A stretch of DNA of 64,000 nucleotides from FEN-1219 sp963728995 (lineage in GTDB: Bacteria > Pseudomonadota > Gammaproteobacteria > Steroidobacterales > Rariloculaceae), in contig CAVSMD010000006.1 of the NCBI GenBank assembly GCA_963728995.1, forward strand, positions 533,916-597,915, in the 5' to 3' direction. Every line of letters starts with the position of its first letter. The stretch's first letter is position 1. The position numbers and the translations under genes are program-made. A model generated the notes under the pieces. The model did not search any database and had not been told where the DNA came from. It saw only the letters and a program-made list of their open reading frames with translations. Below, one piece after another: positions 8,702 through 19,743 of this stretch.

Positions 8702-8844
8702 TCCTCCCTCCGATTCAGTCGGTGCCTCCGGCCAGTCGCAGTCGGCGTGTTTATAAACCTGAGTCTAATTGTTGGCAATACCCCCAAAAGTTCTCTGTGA
8801 ACAGATGCACACTGTGAGCAAATAGCGCGGCCGCACCGCGAGCC

Positions 8845-10060
8845 TCAACGCGCGAGCTGGCTGATTTGGAAGATCGGCAGCAGGATGGCCATGACGATCG
8901 CCAGCACCACGAGCCCCATGACGACGATCAGCAACGGCTCCAGCACGCTCAGCATCGTGGCGAGCAGGCTATCCATCTCGTTTTCTTGATGGGCTGCGGC
9001 CCGCTCGAGCATGGTATCGAGCTCGCCGCTGGCTTCGCCGCTCGAAATCAGATGGATGGCCATCGCGGGGAACAGCTTCGACTGGCCCAGGGCCCGGCCG
9101 ATCGCGCCGCCTTCCCGCACGCGCACGGCGGCCTCCTCGACGGCGGCGCGCATCGGCAGGTTCGCGACGACGGAGGCGCTGATTCGCAGAGCCTCGAGCG
9201 CCGGCACGCCGCTCGCCGGTCAAAATGCTGAGCGTGCGCGTGAAGCGCGCCGTGTTCAGACCGCGCGTCACGCGACCAATGACCGGCGTCTTCAGCAGCC
9301 ACCCGTGCACGCGTCGGCGGACTTCCTCGCGCTGCATGAGCCGATAGGCGCCATACGCGGCGACTACGATCGCCGCTGCCAGCGCCCACCACCAGTGCTG
9401 GAACCCCGTCGAGATGGCGATCAGCACGCGGGTCATGATCGGCAGGCGCTGCCCGGTGGTCTCGAAGACGCCGACGACCTTCGGCACGACGTAGACCAGC
9501 ATCAGCGTCACGATGAAAAAGGCGATCGCGGTCAGCACGATCGGATAGACCATTGCCTGCCCGACCTTTTGCCGCAATCCATGCCGGGACTCGGTGTATT
9601 CGGCAAGCCGCTCGAGCACGGCATCGAGCTGGCCCGCCTGCTCGCCGGCCGTGACCGTGGCCCGGTAGACCGGCGGGAACGCATACGGAAACTCCTCGAG
9701 ACCCACGGCCAGCGAATGGCCTTCGAGCACCTTGGCGCGGACCCCGAGCACGATGCTCTTCAAACGGGGCTTTTCGGTGTGCTCGCTGACGGCGAGCAGC
9801 GCCTCCTCGAGCGGCAGACCGGCGCGCACGAGCGTGGCGAGCTGGCGGGTCAGGAGCGCGAGATCGAGACCGGAGATGCCGCGCCGCAGCGACCACTGGC
9901 GCCGTGACTTCCGCTCACTGGCCTCGACCTCGGCGACCTCGACCGGCAGGAGCTGCCGGTCCCGCAGCAGCTGGCGGACGTGCTTCGGCGTATCGCCTTC
10001 GAGGATGCCGCGGTGCTCTTTGCCGCCCGAGTCGACGGCGACGTACTGATAAGCACCCAT
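8845..10060 (-). CDS. gspF: type II secretion inner-membrane platform protein GspF, one frameshift
   Basis: Polytopic inner-membrane platform of the type II secretion system, which couples the GspE ATPase to pseudopilus assembly. The N-terminus MGAYQYVAVDSGGKEHRGILEGDT and the first T2SSF domain (LALLTRQLATLVRAGLPLEEAL) are intact. Membrane segments such as VYPIVLTAIAFFIVTLMLVYVV follow. An extra base near 9215 shifts the frame; the second T2SSF domain continues as GVPALEALRISASVVANLPMR to the C-terminal membrane segment ending FQISQLAR. Rejoined length is about 404 residues, normal for GspF. The start overlaps the gspE stop by one base (TGATG), indicating translational coupling. No gspG follows downstream. 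Confidence 0.9.
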
Positions 10061-11570
10061 CAGTCACCCCGCGTGACCCTGAGGACCTCTTCGAGCGTCG
10101 TGGCGCCTGCCAGGATCTTGCGGACGCCGTCCTCGCGGATGCTCGGGGTCAAGGTGCGAGCGTAACGCTCGAGCTCGTGCTCGCCGGCACCGTCGTGGAT
10201 CATGGTGCGCATGGTGTTGTCGACCTTCACGAGCTCGTAGATGCCGGTGCGGCCCTGATAGCCGCGTTCCTCGGCGGGTGCGCGGTACAGGGTCGGTGGA
10301 TGCGCCGGATCGACGTTCAAGAGGCGGCACTCGTACTCGCTGGCCTGGTAAGGAATCCGCGCCGCGGGGTCGAGCACGCGCACGAGCCGCTGCGCGAGCA
10401 CGCCGATCAGGCTCGACGACAGCAGGAACGGCTCGACGCCCATGTCGCGGAGCCGCGTAACGGCGCCGACGGCGGTATTCGTGTGCAGGGTCGAGAGCAC
10501 CAGGTGGCCGGTCAAGCTCGCCTGCACGGCGATCTCGGCGGTCTCGAGATCGCGGATCTCGCCGACCATGACGACGTCGGGGTCCTGGCGCAGGATCGCC
10601 CGTAGGCCGCGCGCGAACGTCATCTCGACCTTCGTGTTCACCTGCGTCTGGCCGATGCCGTCGATGTGGTACTCGATCGGATCCTCGACCGTCAGAATGT
10701 TGCGCGTGAGGTCGTTGATGCGCTCCAGCGCCGCGTAGAGCGTCGTGGTCTTGCCGGAGCCGGTCGGGCCGGTGACCAGCAGGATGCCGTGCGGTCGATG
10801 CACGAGCTGGTCCATGGCCGCCTGGTCCTCGTCCGACATGCCGAGGTGGGACAGCGTCAGCCGCCCGGCTTGCTTGTCGAGCAGCCGCAGCACTACGCGC
10901 TCGCCGTGGCCCGAGGGGATCGTGGAGACGCGGACGTCGACGGCGCGCCCGGCGATGCGCAACGAGATGCGGCCGTCCTGCGGCAGGCGCTTCTCGGCGA
11001 TGTCGAGCTTCGACATGACCTTGATGCGCGACACCACGATCGGCGCAACGGCGCGCTTCGACTGCAGCACCTCGCGCAGCACGCCGTCGATCCGGAACCG
11101 GACGGTCATCCGGTTCTCGTACGGCTCGATGTGGATGTCCGACGCGTTGTCCTTCACGGCCTGGGTCAGCAGCGCGTTGATCAGCCGGATGATCGGCGCC
11201 TCGTCGTCGCTGTCGATGAGGTCGGAAGGCTCGGGCAGCTGCTGGGCGACGGCGAGCAGGTCGGTCTCGCCGTCGAGCCCCTCGACCATGGTCATCGCGG
11301 CGCCGCTCTCGTAGGCCGCCTGCAACGAGGCGTCGAACGTGGCCGCGTCGACCTCGGCGAAGGCGATCGATCGCACCGGCGTAGCGGCGTACCTCGGCCA
11401 GGCTCTGCGGCAGAGGCCCCACGGCGATAGATCGCGCGGAATACGCCGTCGTGCGCGTCCTGAATCAGCACGCCGTGGCGTTTCGCGAAGGCGAATGGCA
11501 AAAACGGCACGCCGGCAGCGCCGGTCGCGGGCTCCGGCGAGGCGGCCGGGCTATTCGGGTTTGCTGCCAT
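10060..11570 (-). CDS. gspE: type II secretion ATPase GspE, two frameshifts near the N-terminus
   Basis: Cytoplasmic hexameric ATPase of the secretion traffic family. The N-terminus starts MAANPNSPAASPEPATG and contains FLPFAFAKRHGVLIQD; extra bases near 11415 and 11385 then shift the frame twice before IAFAEVDAATFDASLQAAY. The rest is uninterrupted: DIHIEPYENRMTVRFRIDG, Walker A LLVTGPTGSGKTTTLYAAL, Asp/Walker B region PDVVMVGEIRDLETAEIAVQ and the His box TGHLVLSTLHTN. The zinc-binding CxxC pairs usual in GspE before GYQGRTGIYEL are not present: I see only one Cys (YECRLL), so this element looks degenerate. The start lies 20 nt inside gspD and the stop overlaps gspF. Confidence 0.92.
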
Positions 11571-13590
11571 CGGCGGCCGGCGGTTCGGTCGTCGCTGCGG
11601 GCGGGGGTTCCGGCAGCGGCGGGAGCTCGGGTCGCGGGTCCTTGCGCAGCAGCGGGCGGTTGCTCTCGTTCATCTGCCGCTGCAGTTCCTGGATGTAGCG
11701 GTACTTGGCGTTGGTCTGGAACTGCACGTCGTTGTCGTCGTGCAGGATCGTCGGCCGGATGAATACCATGAGGTTCGTCTTGACGTCGCTCGGTCTTGCG
11801 TGCACGGAACAGCCAACCGAGCCCCGGGATGCGGCCGAGGCCCGGCACGCGTTGCTCGTTGTTGCGCATCTGGTCGTCGATCAGGCCGCCGAGAACCAGC
11901 ACGTCGCCGTCGTTGACGAACACCGACGTGCTGATCGTGCGATTGTTGGTCACGAGGTCGACGGCACCCGTGGCGCCGGCGCTGATGCTCGAGGTCTCCT
12001 GCTCGATCTTCAGCTTCACGCCGCTGCCTTCGTTGATCTGCGGCGTGATCTTCAGCTTCGTGCCGACTTCCTGGCGCTGGATGGTCTGGAACGGGTTGAC
12101 CGTGCCGACGTTCGCGCTGCCCGCGTTCGTGAACTGGCCGGTCACGAACGGCACCTCCTGACCGACCTTGATCTCCGCCTCTTCGTTGTCGAGCGTCACG
12201 ATCTGCGGCGTCGACACGACGTTGGTGTCGGCATCCCCGCGCAGCGCGGACACCAACGCGGCCCAGCTCGTGCCGCCGTCGCGGATGCGTCCTATGGCGG
12301 CGGTGATGCCCTGCGGGATCGAGGATGCGCTGGGCGTTGCCGCTGCCGGCCGTCGCGAGCTGCGTGATGCTGCCCGTCGTGCTGCTGAAGTTCGTGACGC
12401 CGAGCGCCTTGTCGCTGTCGGCGCCGTTCAGCAGCCACGTCACGCCGATCTGGGCCGCCTTCGACTCGGTGACCTCCACGATGATCGCGTCCACTTGCAC
12501 CTGCAGCCGCGGGATGTCGATCTGATTGATGACGGCCATCATGTCCTGGCGTATCCGCTCGGGCGCGTTGATGACGAGCGCGTTGGTGCCGGCGTCGGCC
12601 CAGATCGTCACGGGCCCGCTGTTCGCCGCGCCGCCGGCGCCGCCCTCCGCGGGTGCCGGCGTGGCGCCGCGGCTGGCGCCGCTGCCGCCGAACTGCGCCT
12701 GCAGCTTCGTCGCGAGGTCCTCGGCGTCGGCGTAGTTCAGATAGCGCACCGTGCGTGTTGCCGCCCTGCGCCGTCGGAGTATCGAGATGAGCGATCAAGG
12801 CCCGGTAGCGCAAGCGAGTGGCGCTGGCGCCGCTCAAGCAGCACGCTGTTCGTGCGCGTGTCGGCGATCACCTGCACGGGTGGGGCGCCGCCCGCCGCTT
12901 GCGCGGCCTGGTTCAGCGCGTTCAGCATCCGCACGACCTCGTCGGCCGAGGCGTTCTCGAGCGCGATGACCTCGACGTCGTCGGTGCCGGCCTGGTCCAT
13001 GCGCCGGACGAGACTCAGGATGCGGCTGATGTTCTGCGGTCGGTCGGCAATGATCAGGGCATTCGACGTCGGGTGGGCGGCGAGGTGCGCGGACTGCGGC
13101 AGCAGCGGCCGCAGAATCGGCACGAGCTGCGCGGCGCCGATGTTGTCGAGCACGACGGCTTGCGTCACGTAGTCGTCGCCCGGAGCCGAAACGCGCGTTG
13201 GCGTCGGGCACGATCTCGATCGCGTCGCCGGAGTCGAGCGCGCTGAAGCCGTGAACCTCGAGCATCGACAGGAACAACCGATAGAACGCCTCGCGCGTCA
13301 TCGGCGCATTCGACAGCACCGTGACCTGGGCGCGGACGCGCGGATCGATGATGATCGTCCGGCCGATGACCTGCTGAGACCTGCTCGGCCACCACGCGAA
13401 TGTCGGCTTCGCGATAGTTCGCCGTATACAGCTGGCCCGGTTGCGCCTGGGGCTGGGCCTGCGCCAGACCGGCGAGCAGGCTCAGACAGGCGCCGAGGCA
13501 CACCGCCGCCAGGCGCGCCCGCGGCTTCTTGCCGGCGTACTGCAGTGGAAGACAGCAGGTGCCGGTCGGGAGCCGCTGCAAATGGATCAC
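11551..13590 (-). CDS. gspD: type II secretion outer-membrane secretin GspD, about six frameshifts
   Basis: Outer-membrane secretin channel of the type II system. The start GTG 13590 overlaps the gspC stop (GTGA). Going 5' to 3', the protein is spread over successive frames: signal region ARLAAVCLGACLSLLAGLAQAQ and N0 domain (YREADIRVVAEQVS); QVTVLSNAPMTREAFYRLFL; VLDNIGAAQLVPILRPLLPQ; the N3 region YLNYADAEDLATKLQAQFGG with ALVINAPERIRQDMMAVI; then the secretin core DADTNVVSTPQIVTLDNEEAE, KVGQEVPFVTGQF and VPGLGRIPGLGWLF; and the C-terminus NLMVFIRPTILHDDNDVQF. Each change of frame fits one added base (near 13375, 13185, 12835, 12755, 12300, 11800). The rejoined length of about 680 residues is normal, so the gene is probably whole in the organism. 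Confidence 0.9.
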
Positions 13591-14495
13591 TCGCGTTTCT
13601 CCTGGAGCTTTTGCAGCTGCGACGTATCGATGACGACGACCTGCGGGCTGCCGTCCCGGAGCACGGTGACGTTCGCCTGGGTGGCCTCGCCGAGCGACTC
13701 GAATACCTGCAGGCCCTGGCTCGGGTCGTTCAGCACCGTGCCGTTGATGTCGGTCACGACGTCGCCCGGCTGTAGCCCGAGCGCCTCGAACGTGGCGCGG
13801 TCCCGGCCGGGTGTCACGCGGAAGCCGATCACCTTGCCTTCCTGCACGTGCGGCGCGATCCGCACGATGTCGGTGATTCGCGACGCGTTCTCGCTGATGA
13901 CCTCCCGGAGCGAACCGGCGTTGCTGCGCTGCGGGCGGGGCCAATGCTCGCGGCCGGACGCGGTGCCGCGTTCGAGAGTTGCTCCGGTAGCCGCAGCGTC
14001 TCGAGGCGGCCGTCGCGATTCAGGAGCACGCGGTCGGCCTCCACCGAATACAGCGTGGCGCCGTCGGCGTTATCGATGGTGTCGCCGATGTGGTAGGTCT
14101 TCTCCGGGCTGCGGTTGGCCGAGATGATCGCCTGCGGCGTGCTGCCACCGGCGAGGATGCCCGTCAGCGTGAGGCTCAGCGTCGTCTCGGGGGCATCGAC
14201 GGCGCTCGTGACCACCGGCGCCGCTTCCTTGCTGCGCCTCGCCGAACAGATGGGAGCTCTTCAGCTGGCCGAGGTCCTCGGTGGCGGCCGCCGGCTTCTG
14301 GCCGCTCGGCCGCGCGACGGGCGCCGCCGTCTGCGGTGCGCTCGGCACCAGCAGCCACGTGATGCCGGCGAGCTGATAGGCGATCGTGAGCACGAGCACC
14401 GCCGTGACCGCCGGCGGCAGATAGCGGTTGATCGTCGTGAGCCATTGCTCCGGCGGGTGCTCCGTCCAGTCGACGAATCGCTTGGCGACGTCCAT
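13587..14495 (-). CDS. gspC: type II secretion inner-membrane protein GspC with PDZ domain, frameshifted
   Basis: Bitopic inner-membrane protein that links the inner platform to the GspD secretin. The cytoplasmic N-terminus is followed by a membrane segment (PPAVTAVLVLTIAYQLAGIT) and the homology region (LGQLKSSHLFGE). The frame shifts near 14220; the HR domain then continues as LTGILAGGSTPQAIISANRS. After a second disturbed site near 13930 comes the C-terminal PDZ domain (GFRVTPGRDRATFEALGLQPGDVVTDINGT written in two overlapping blocks of the same domain). It heads the gspCDEF block, transcribed away from clpS across a 191-nt gap. ATG 14495 is preceded by AGGAT. Confidence 0.86.
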
Positions 14496-14686
14496 TAAGG
14501 ATCCTTCCGCTTGAGCTCGCGGTCAATTGGCCATGATAGGGCAGCTACGGGATGCGTAACAAGTGACTGAATTTGCTCGGAGTGTCGACTGTGACACAGT
14601 TGCTTTAACTGGCCCCCCGTGAACTTCTTTCTGGTCCAGCGTTGTCCTTCAATTGACCCACGTGGGCCGATAGAATTCCCGTTAGC

Positions 14687-15016
14687 ATGGCCAACGAGCA
14701 TACGAGGATCGATCGGGGTTCGGACCATGGTCTGGCCACCGAGGAGGCCAAGCCGCGGCTGAAACGCCCGCCCCTATATCGCGTAATCTTGTTAAACGAC
14801 GATTACACTCCGATGGAATTCGTCGTTCAGGTGCTCGAGAAGATCTTCTCGCTGGATCGACCGACCGCCACGAGGATCATGCTGGAGGTCCATACGAAGG
14901 GAAAGGGTGTCTGCGGCGTCTATACTTACGAGATCGCGGAGACGAAAGTCGCGCAAGTGACCGGATTGGCGCAGCAACACCAGCATCCACTGCTTTGCAC
15001 CATGGAAGAGGCCTAG
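14687..15016 (+). CDS. clpS: ClpS, N-degron adaptor of ClpAP
   Basis: 109-residue adaptor that recognises N-terminal Phe, Leu, Tyr and Trp on proteins and hands them to ClpAP. After a flexible N-terminal tail, the core begins LYRVILLNDDYTPMEFVVQ. The binding-pocket residues Asn37, Asp38 and His69 (LEVHTKGKG) correspond to E. coli Asn34, Asp35 and His66 with a constant offset of three. The C-terminus (HQHPLLCTMEEA) is also typical. The stop TAG is immediately followed by the clpA ATG, so the two are probably translated together. The tagging enzyme gene aat lies about 3 kb downstream on the other strand. Confidence 0.96.
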   Translation: MANEHTRIDRGSDHGLATEEAKPRLKRPPLYRVILLNDDYTPMEFVVQVLEKIFSLDRPTATRIMLEVHTKGKGVCGVYTYEIAETKVAQVTGLAQQHQHPLLCTMEEA

Positions 15017-17400
<2,384 letters not shown>

Positions 17401-17415
17401 GCTCGGGCGGGCCGC

Positions 17416-17634
17416 TCAGCGGGCCCGGTAGATGATTCGACCCTTCGTGAGATCGTACGGCGTGAGCTCCACCGTCACGGCGTCGCCTTTCAATATTCGA
17501 ATGTAGTGCTTGCGCATCTTTCCCGAGATGTGCGCCGTGACGACGTGGCCGTTCTCGAGCTCCACGCGAAAGGTCGTGTTCGGCAGCGTTTCCACTACCG
17601 TACCTTCCATTTGGATCGCTTCTTCTTTTGCCAT
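17416..17634 (-). CDS. infA: translation initiation factor IF-1
   Basis: 72 residues, the exact family length. A single S1/OB-fold domain binds the ribosomal A site during initiation. The sequence MAKEEAIQMEGTVVETLPNT and the conserved end TPYDLTKGRIIYRAR identify it clearly. It lies downstream of aat on the same strand (73-nt gap) and converges with clpA (15-nt gap), the same clpA-infA-aat neighbourhood as in E. coli. Confidence 0.98.
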   Translation of the reverse strand: MAKEEAIQMEGTVVETLPNTTFRVELENGHVVTAHISGKMRKHYIRILKGDAVTVELTPYDLTKGRIIYRAR

Positions 17635-17707
17635 TCAGCGACAGCTCGGGAACCCGCGGGCGGCGCATTGTTGCATAAGCGCAGCAAGGCCGGCAAACGG
17701 CCGCGCG

Positions 17708-18416
17708 CTAGGTGCGGCGGCCGACGGAGGACCAGCGGCTGGGCGTGCCCGGCGGGTCGCAGAGCGCCGCGAGCAGCCGCAGAAAATCCGTGCGGCTCAC
17801 GTTCCTCGCGCCGAGACTCGCGGTGTGCGCCGAGGCGATCTGGCAATCGATCAGCTCGAACTGCCGCTCGCGAAGGCATTGTACGGCGTGGACGAGCGCG
17901 ACCTTCGAGGCGTCCGTGATCCGCGTGAACATCGACTCGCCGAAGAAGACTTTGCCGATCGCCACGCCATACAGTCCGCCGACGAGCGAGCCGTCGTGCC
18001 AGGTCTCGAACGAGTGTGCCCAGCCGAGTCGATGCAAACGACCGTAGGCCGTCGCCATATCGTGCGTGATCCAAGTTCCGCCGCCGTACGAGCGCGGCGT
18101 CGCGCAGGCGGCCACGACGTCGTCGAACGCGGTGTCGACGCGAGCCTCGAAGCCGCGTTTGCGCAGGGCGCGGCGCAAGCTCCGCGAGACATGCAGCGCA
18201 TCCGGCCAGAGCACGGCGCGCGGATCGGGGCTCCACCAGAGGATCGGTTGACCTTCCTCGTACCAGGGGAAGATGCCGCGCCGGTAGGCATTCAGCAGCC
18301 GATCGGGCTCGAGATCGCCGCCGGCCGCAAGCAATCCGTTCGGTTCCGTCAAAGCCTGGTCGGGCGGCGGAAAGTCCTCGTCCGTGGAGCGGCGACAGCC
18401 AACGGAGTGCGCGCAT
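17708..18416 (-). CDS. aat: leucyl/phenylalanyl-tRNA--protein transferase, one frameshift
   Basis: Cytoplasmic enzyme that transfers Leu or Phe from tRNA to proteins with N-terminal Arg or Lys, making substrates for ClpS-ClpAP. The start ATG 18416 gives MRALRWLSPLH; one extra base near 18380 shifts the frame before DFPPPDQALTEPNGLLAAGG. Then come the family blocks RGIFPWYEEGQPILWWSPDP, HVSRSLRRALRKRGFEARVD, WITHDMATAYGRLHRLGWAH, GLYGVAIGKVFFGESMF and FELIDCQIASAH. Rejoined length, about 236 residues, is normal. It starts 7 nt after the upstream GNAT-like gene, suggesting an operon that also includes infA. Codes for the third member of the N-degron pathway next to clpSA. Confidence 0.93.
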
Positions 18417-18423
18417 CGGCCGG

Positions 18424-19596
18424 TTAGCGTTCCGCGACGACCCGCATCGTGAAATCATCCGGCGGATCTCGATACGGCACGTGCTCGTCGAGCTCGGCCA
18501 TGTACGCATCCACGTGCTGGCTCTCCCTGCGCAGAAAATGTCCGCGACCGCCGCGTGGAACTCCGGGTCGCGCAGCCAGTGGTACGACCATGTCGCCTCG
18601 GGCGTGAAGCCGCGGCTGATCTTGTGCTCGCCCTGTGTGCCGGGCTCGAAGGTGCGTAGCCCCGCCGCGAATGCAGTATTCGATGCCTTGGTAGTAGCAC
18701 GTCTCGAAGTGCAGGCTGTGAAAATCCGCGACGCTGCCCCAGTACCTGCCATACAGCGTGTCGCTGCTGCGAAAGCAGATGGCCGTGGCGATCGGCTCGG
18801 CGCCGTAGCGCGCGAGCACGATCACGAGATTGTCGGGCATGGTGGTCACGATCTCGTCGAAGAACGCGCGATTCAGGTACGGTGGCCGACCGCGTTGCTC
18901 GAACGTGCGCGAGTAGCAGTCGAAGATGACGTCCCAATCGGCGCTGCTCGGCTCGTTGCCCCGCAGATGCTCGAAGACGATCCCGGCCTCGGCGATTCGT
19001 CGCCGCTCCCGCTTGGCCTTCTTGCGCTTGGCGGAGCTGAAGCGGCCGAGGAAGTCGTCGAAGTCGGCATAGCCGTCGTTGTGCCAGTGAAATTGGCAGC
19101 TCTTGCGGGCCAGCAGTCCTTCGGTCTCGAGCAGCGAGCGTTCGCTTGCCGTCGGAAACAGCACGTGCAGCGACGAAGCGCCGAGCTCGACGGCCACTTC
19201 GCGGGCCGTCTTCAGCAGCGTGACCGCGATGCTCGGATCCGCGCCGGGACGAATCAGGGTGCGCGCGCCGGTGGCCGGCGTGAACGGTACCGCGGCGACG
19301 AGCTTCGGATAGTACGCTCGGCCGGCGCGCTCGTAGGCGTCGGCCCAGCTCCAGTCGAAAACGAACTCGCCGCGCGAGTCGTACTTTATATAGAGGGGCA
19401 GGGCGCCGGCCGGCCCGTCGTCGTCGCTCGCCATCAGGTACGCCGGGAGCCAGGTCGTCCCCGGCCCGATGCAGCCGCTGCGCTCGAGCGCGATCAGAAA
19501 CTCATGCTTTAAGAACGGGTTGTCCCCGACGAGAGCATTCCAGGCCGGCGCCGCGACGGTCGCGAGGCTCGACAGCTGCTGAATTCGCAGGCGCAT
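18424..19596 (-). CDS. GNAT-like protein (COG3146/DUF482), two compensating frameshifts
   Basis: About 390 residues, resembling the peptidogalycan-biosynthesis/GNAT-fold family often placed next to aat. ATG 19596 gives MRLRIQQLSSLATVAAPAWNALVGDNPFLKHEFL, here quoted as two blocks of one N-terminus; the conserved core includes LVAAVPFTPATGARTLI, QFHWHNDGYADFDDFL and FSSAKRKKAKRERRRI. An extra base near 18660 and a missing base near 18540 put about 40 residues (FEPGTQGEHKISRGFTPEAT, then YHWLRDPEFHAAVAD) in another frame before the protein returns to RRESQHVDAYMAEL. The substrate is unknown; the fold is that of acyl or aminoacyl transferases. It is likely co-transcribed with aat. Confidence 0.8.
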   Translation of the reverse strand: MRLRIQQLSSLATVAAPAWNALVGDNPFLKHEFLIALERSGCIGPGTTWLPAYLMASDDDGPAGALPLYIKYDSRGEFVFDWSWADAYERAGRAYYPKLVAAVPFTPATGARTLIRPGADPSIAVTLLKTAREVAVELGASSLHVLFPTASERSLLETEGLLARKSCQFHWHNDGYADFDDFLGRFSSAKRKKAKRERRRIAEAGIVFEHLRGNEPSSADWDVIFDCYSRTFEQRGRPPYLNRAFFDEIVTTMPDNLVIVLARYGAEPIATAICFRSSDTLYGRYWGSVADFHSLHFETCYYQGIEYCIRGGATHLRARHTGRAQDQPRLHARGDMVVPLAARPGVPRGGRGHFLRRESQHVDAYMAELDEHVPYRDPPDDFTMRVVAER

Positions 19597-19743
19597 GCCG
19601 CGAGTGTGCCCGCCGGCCCAGCGCCCGTCGAGTCGCGCCGCGGCCGCTCGAGGACGGCGCCGCCGGCCCTCTTCTTGGCGGACTAGGCGCCACTTCACAT
19701 ATCAGTATAATCAGCCGATTAAGGCGACTTACTGTCGTGCCAC

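Noticed and set aside
8845..14495. Calling the gsp genes true pseudogenes
   Set aside because: Residues and lengths are intact once single added bases are skipped, which fits sequence error better than decay.
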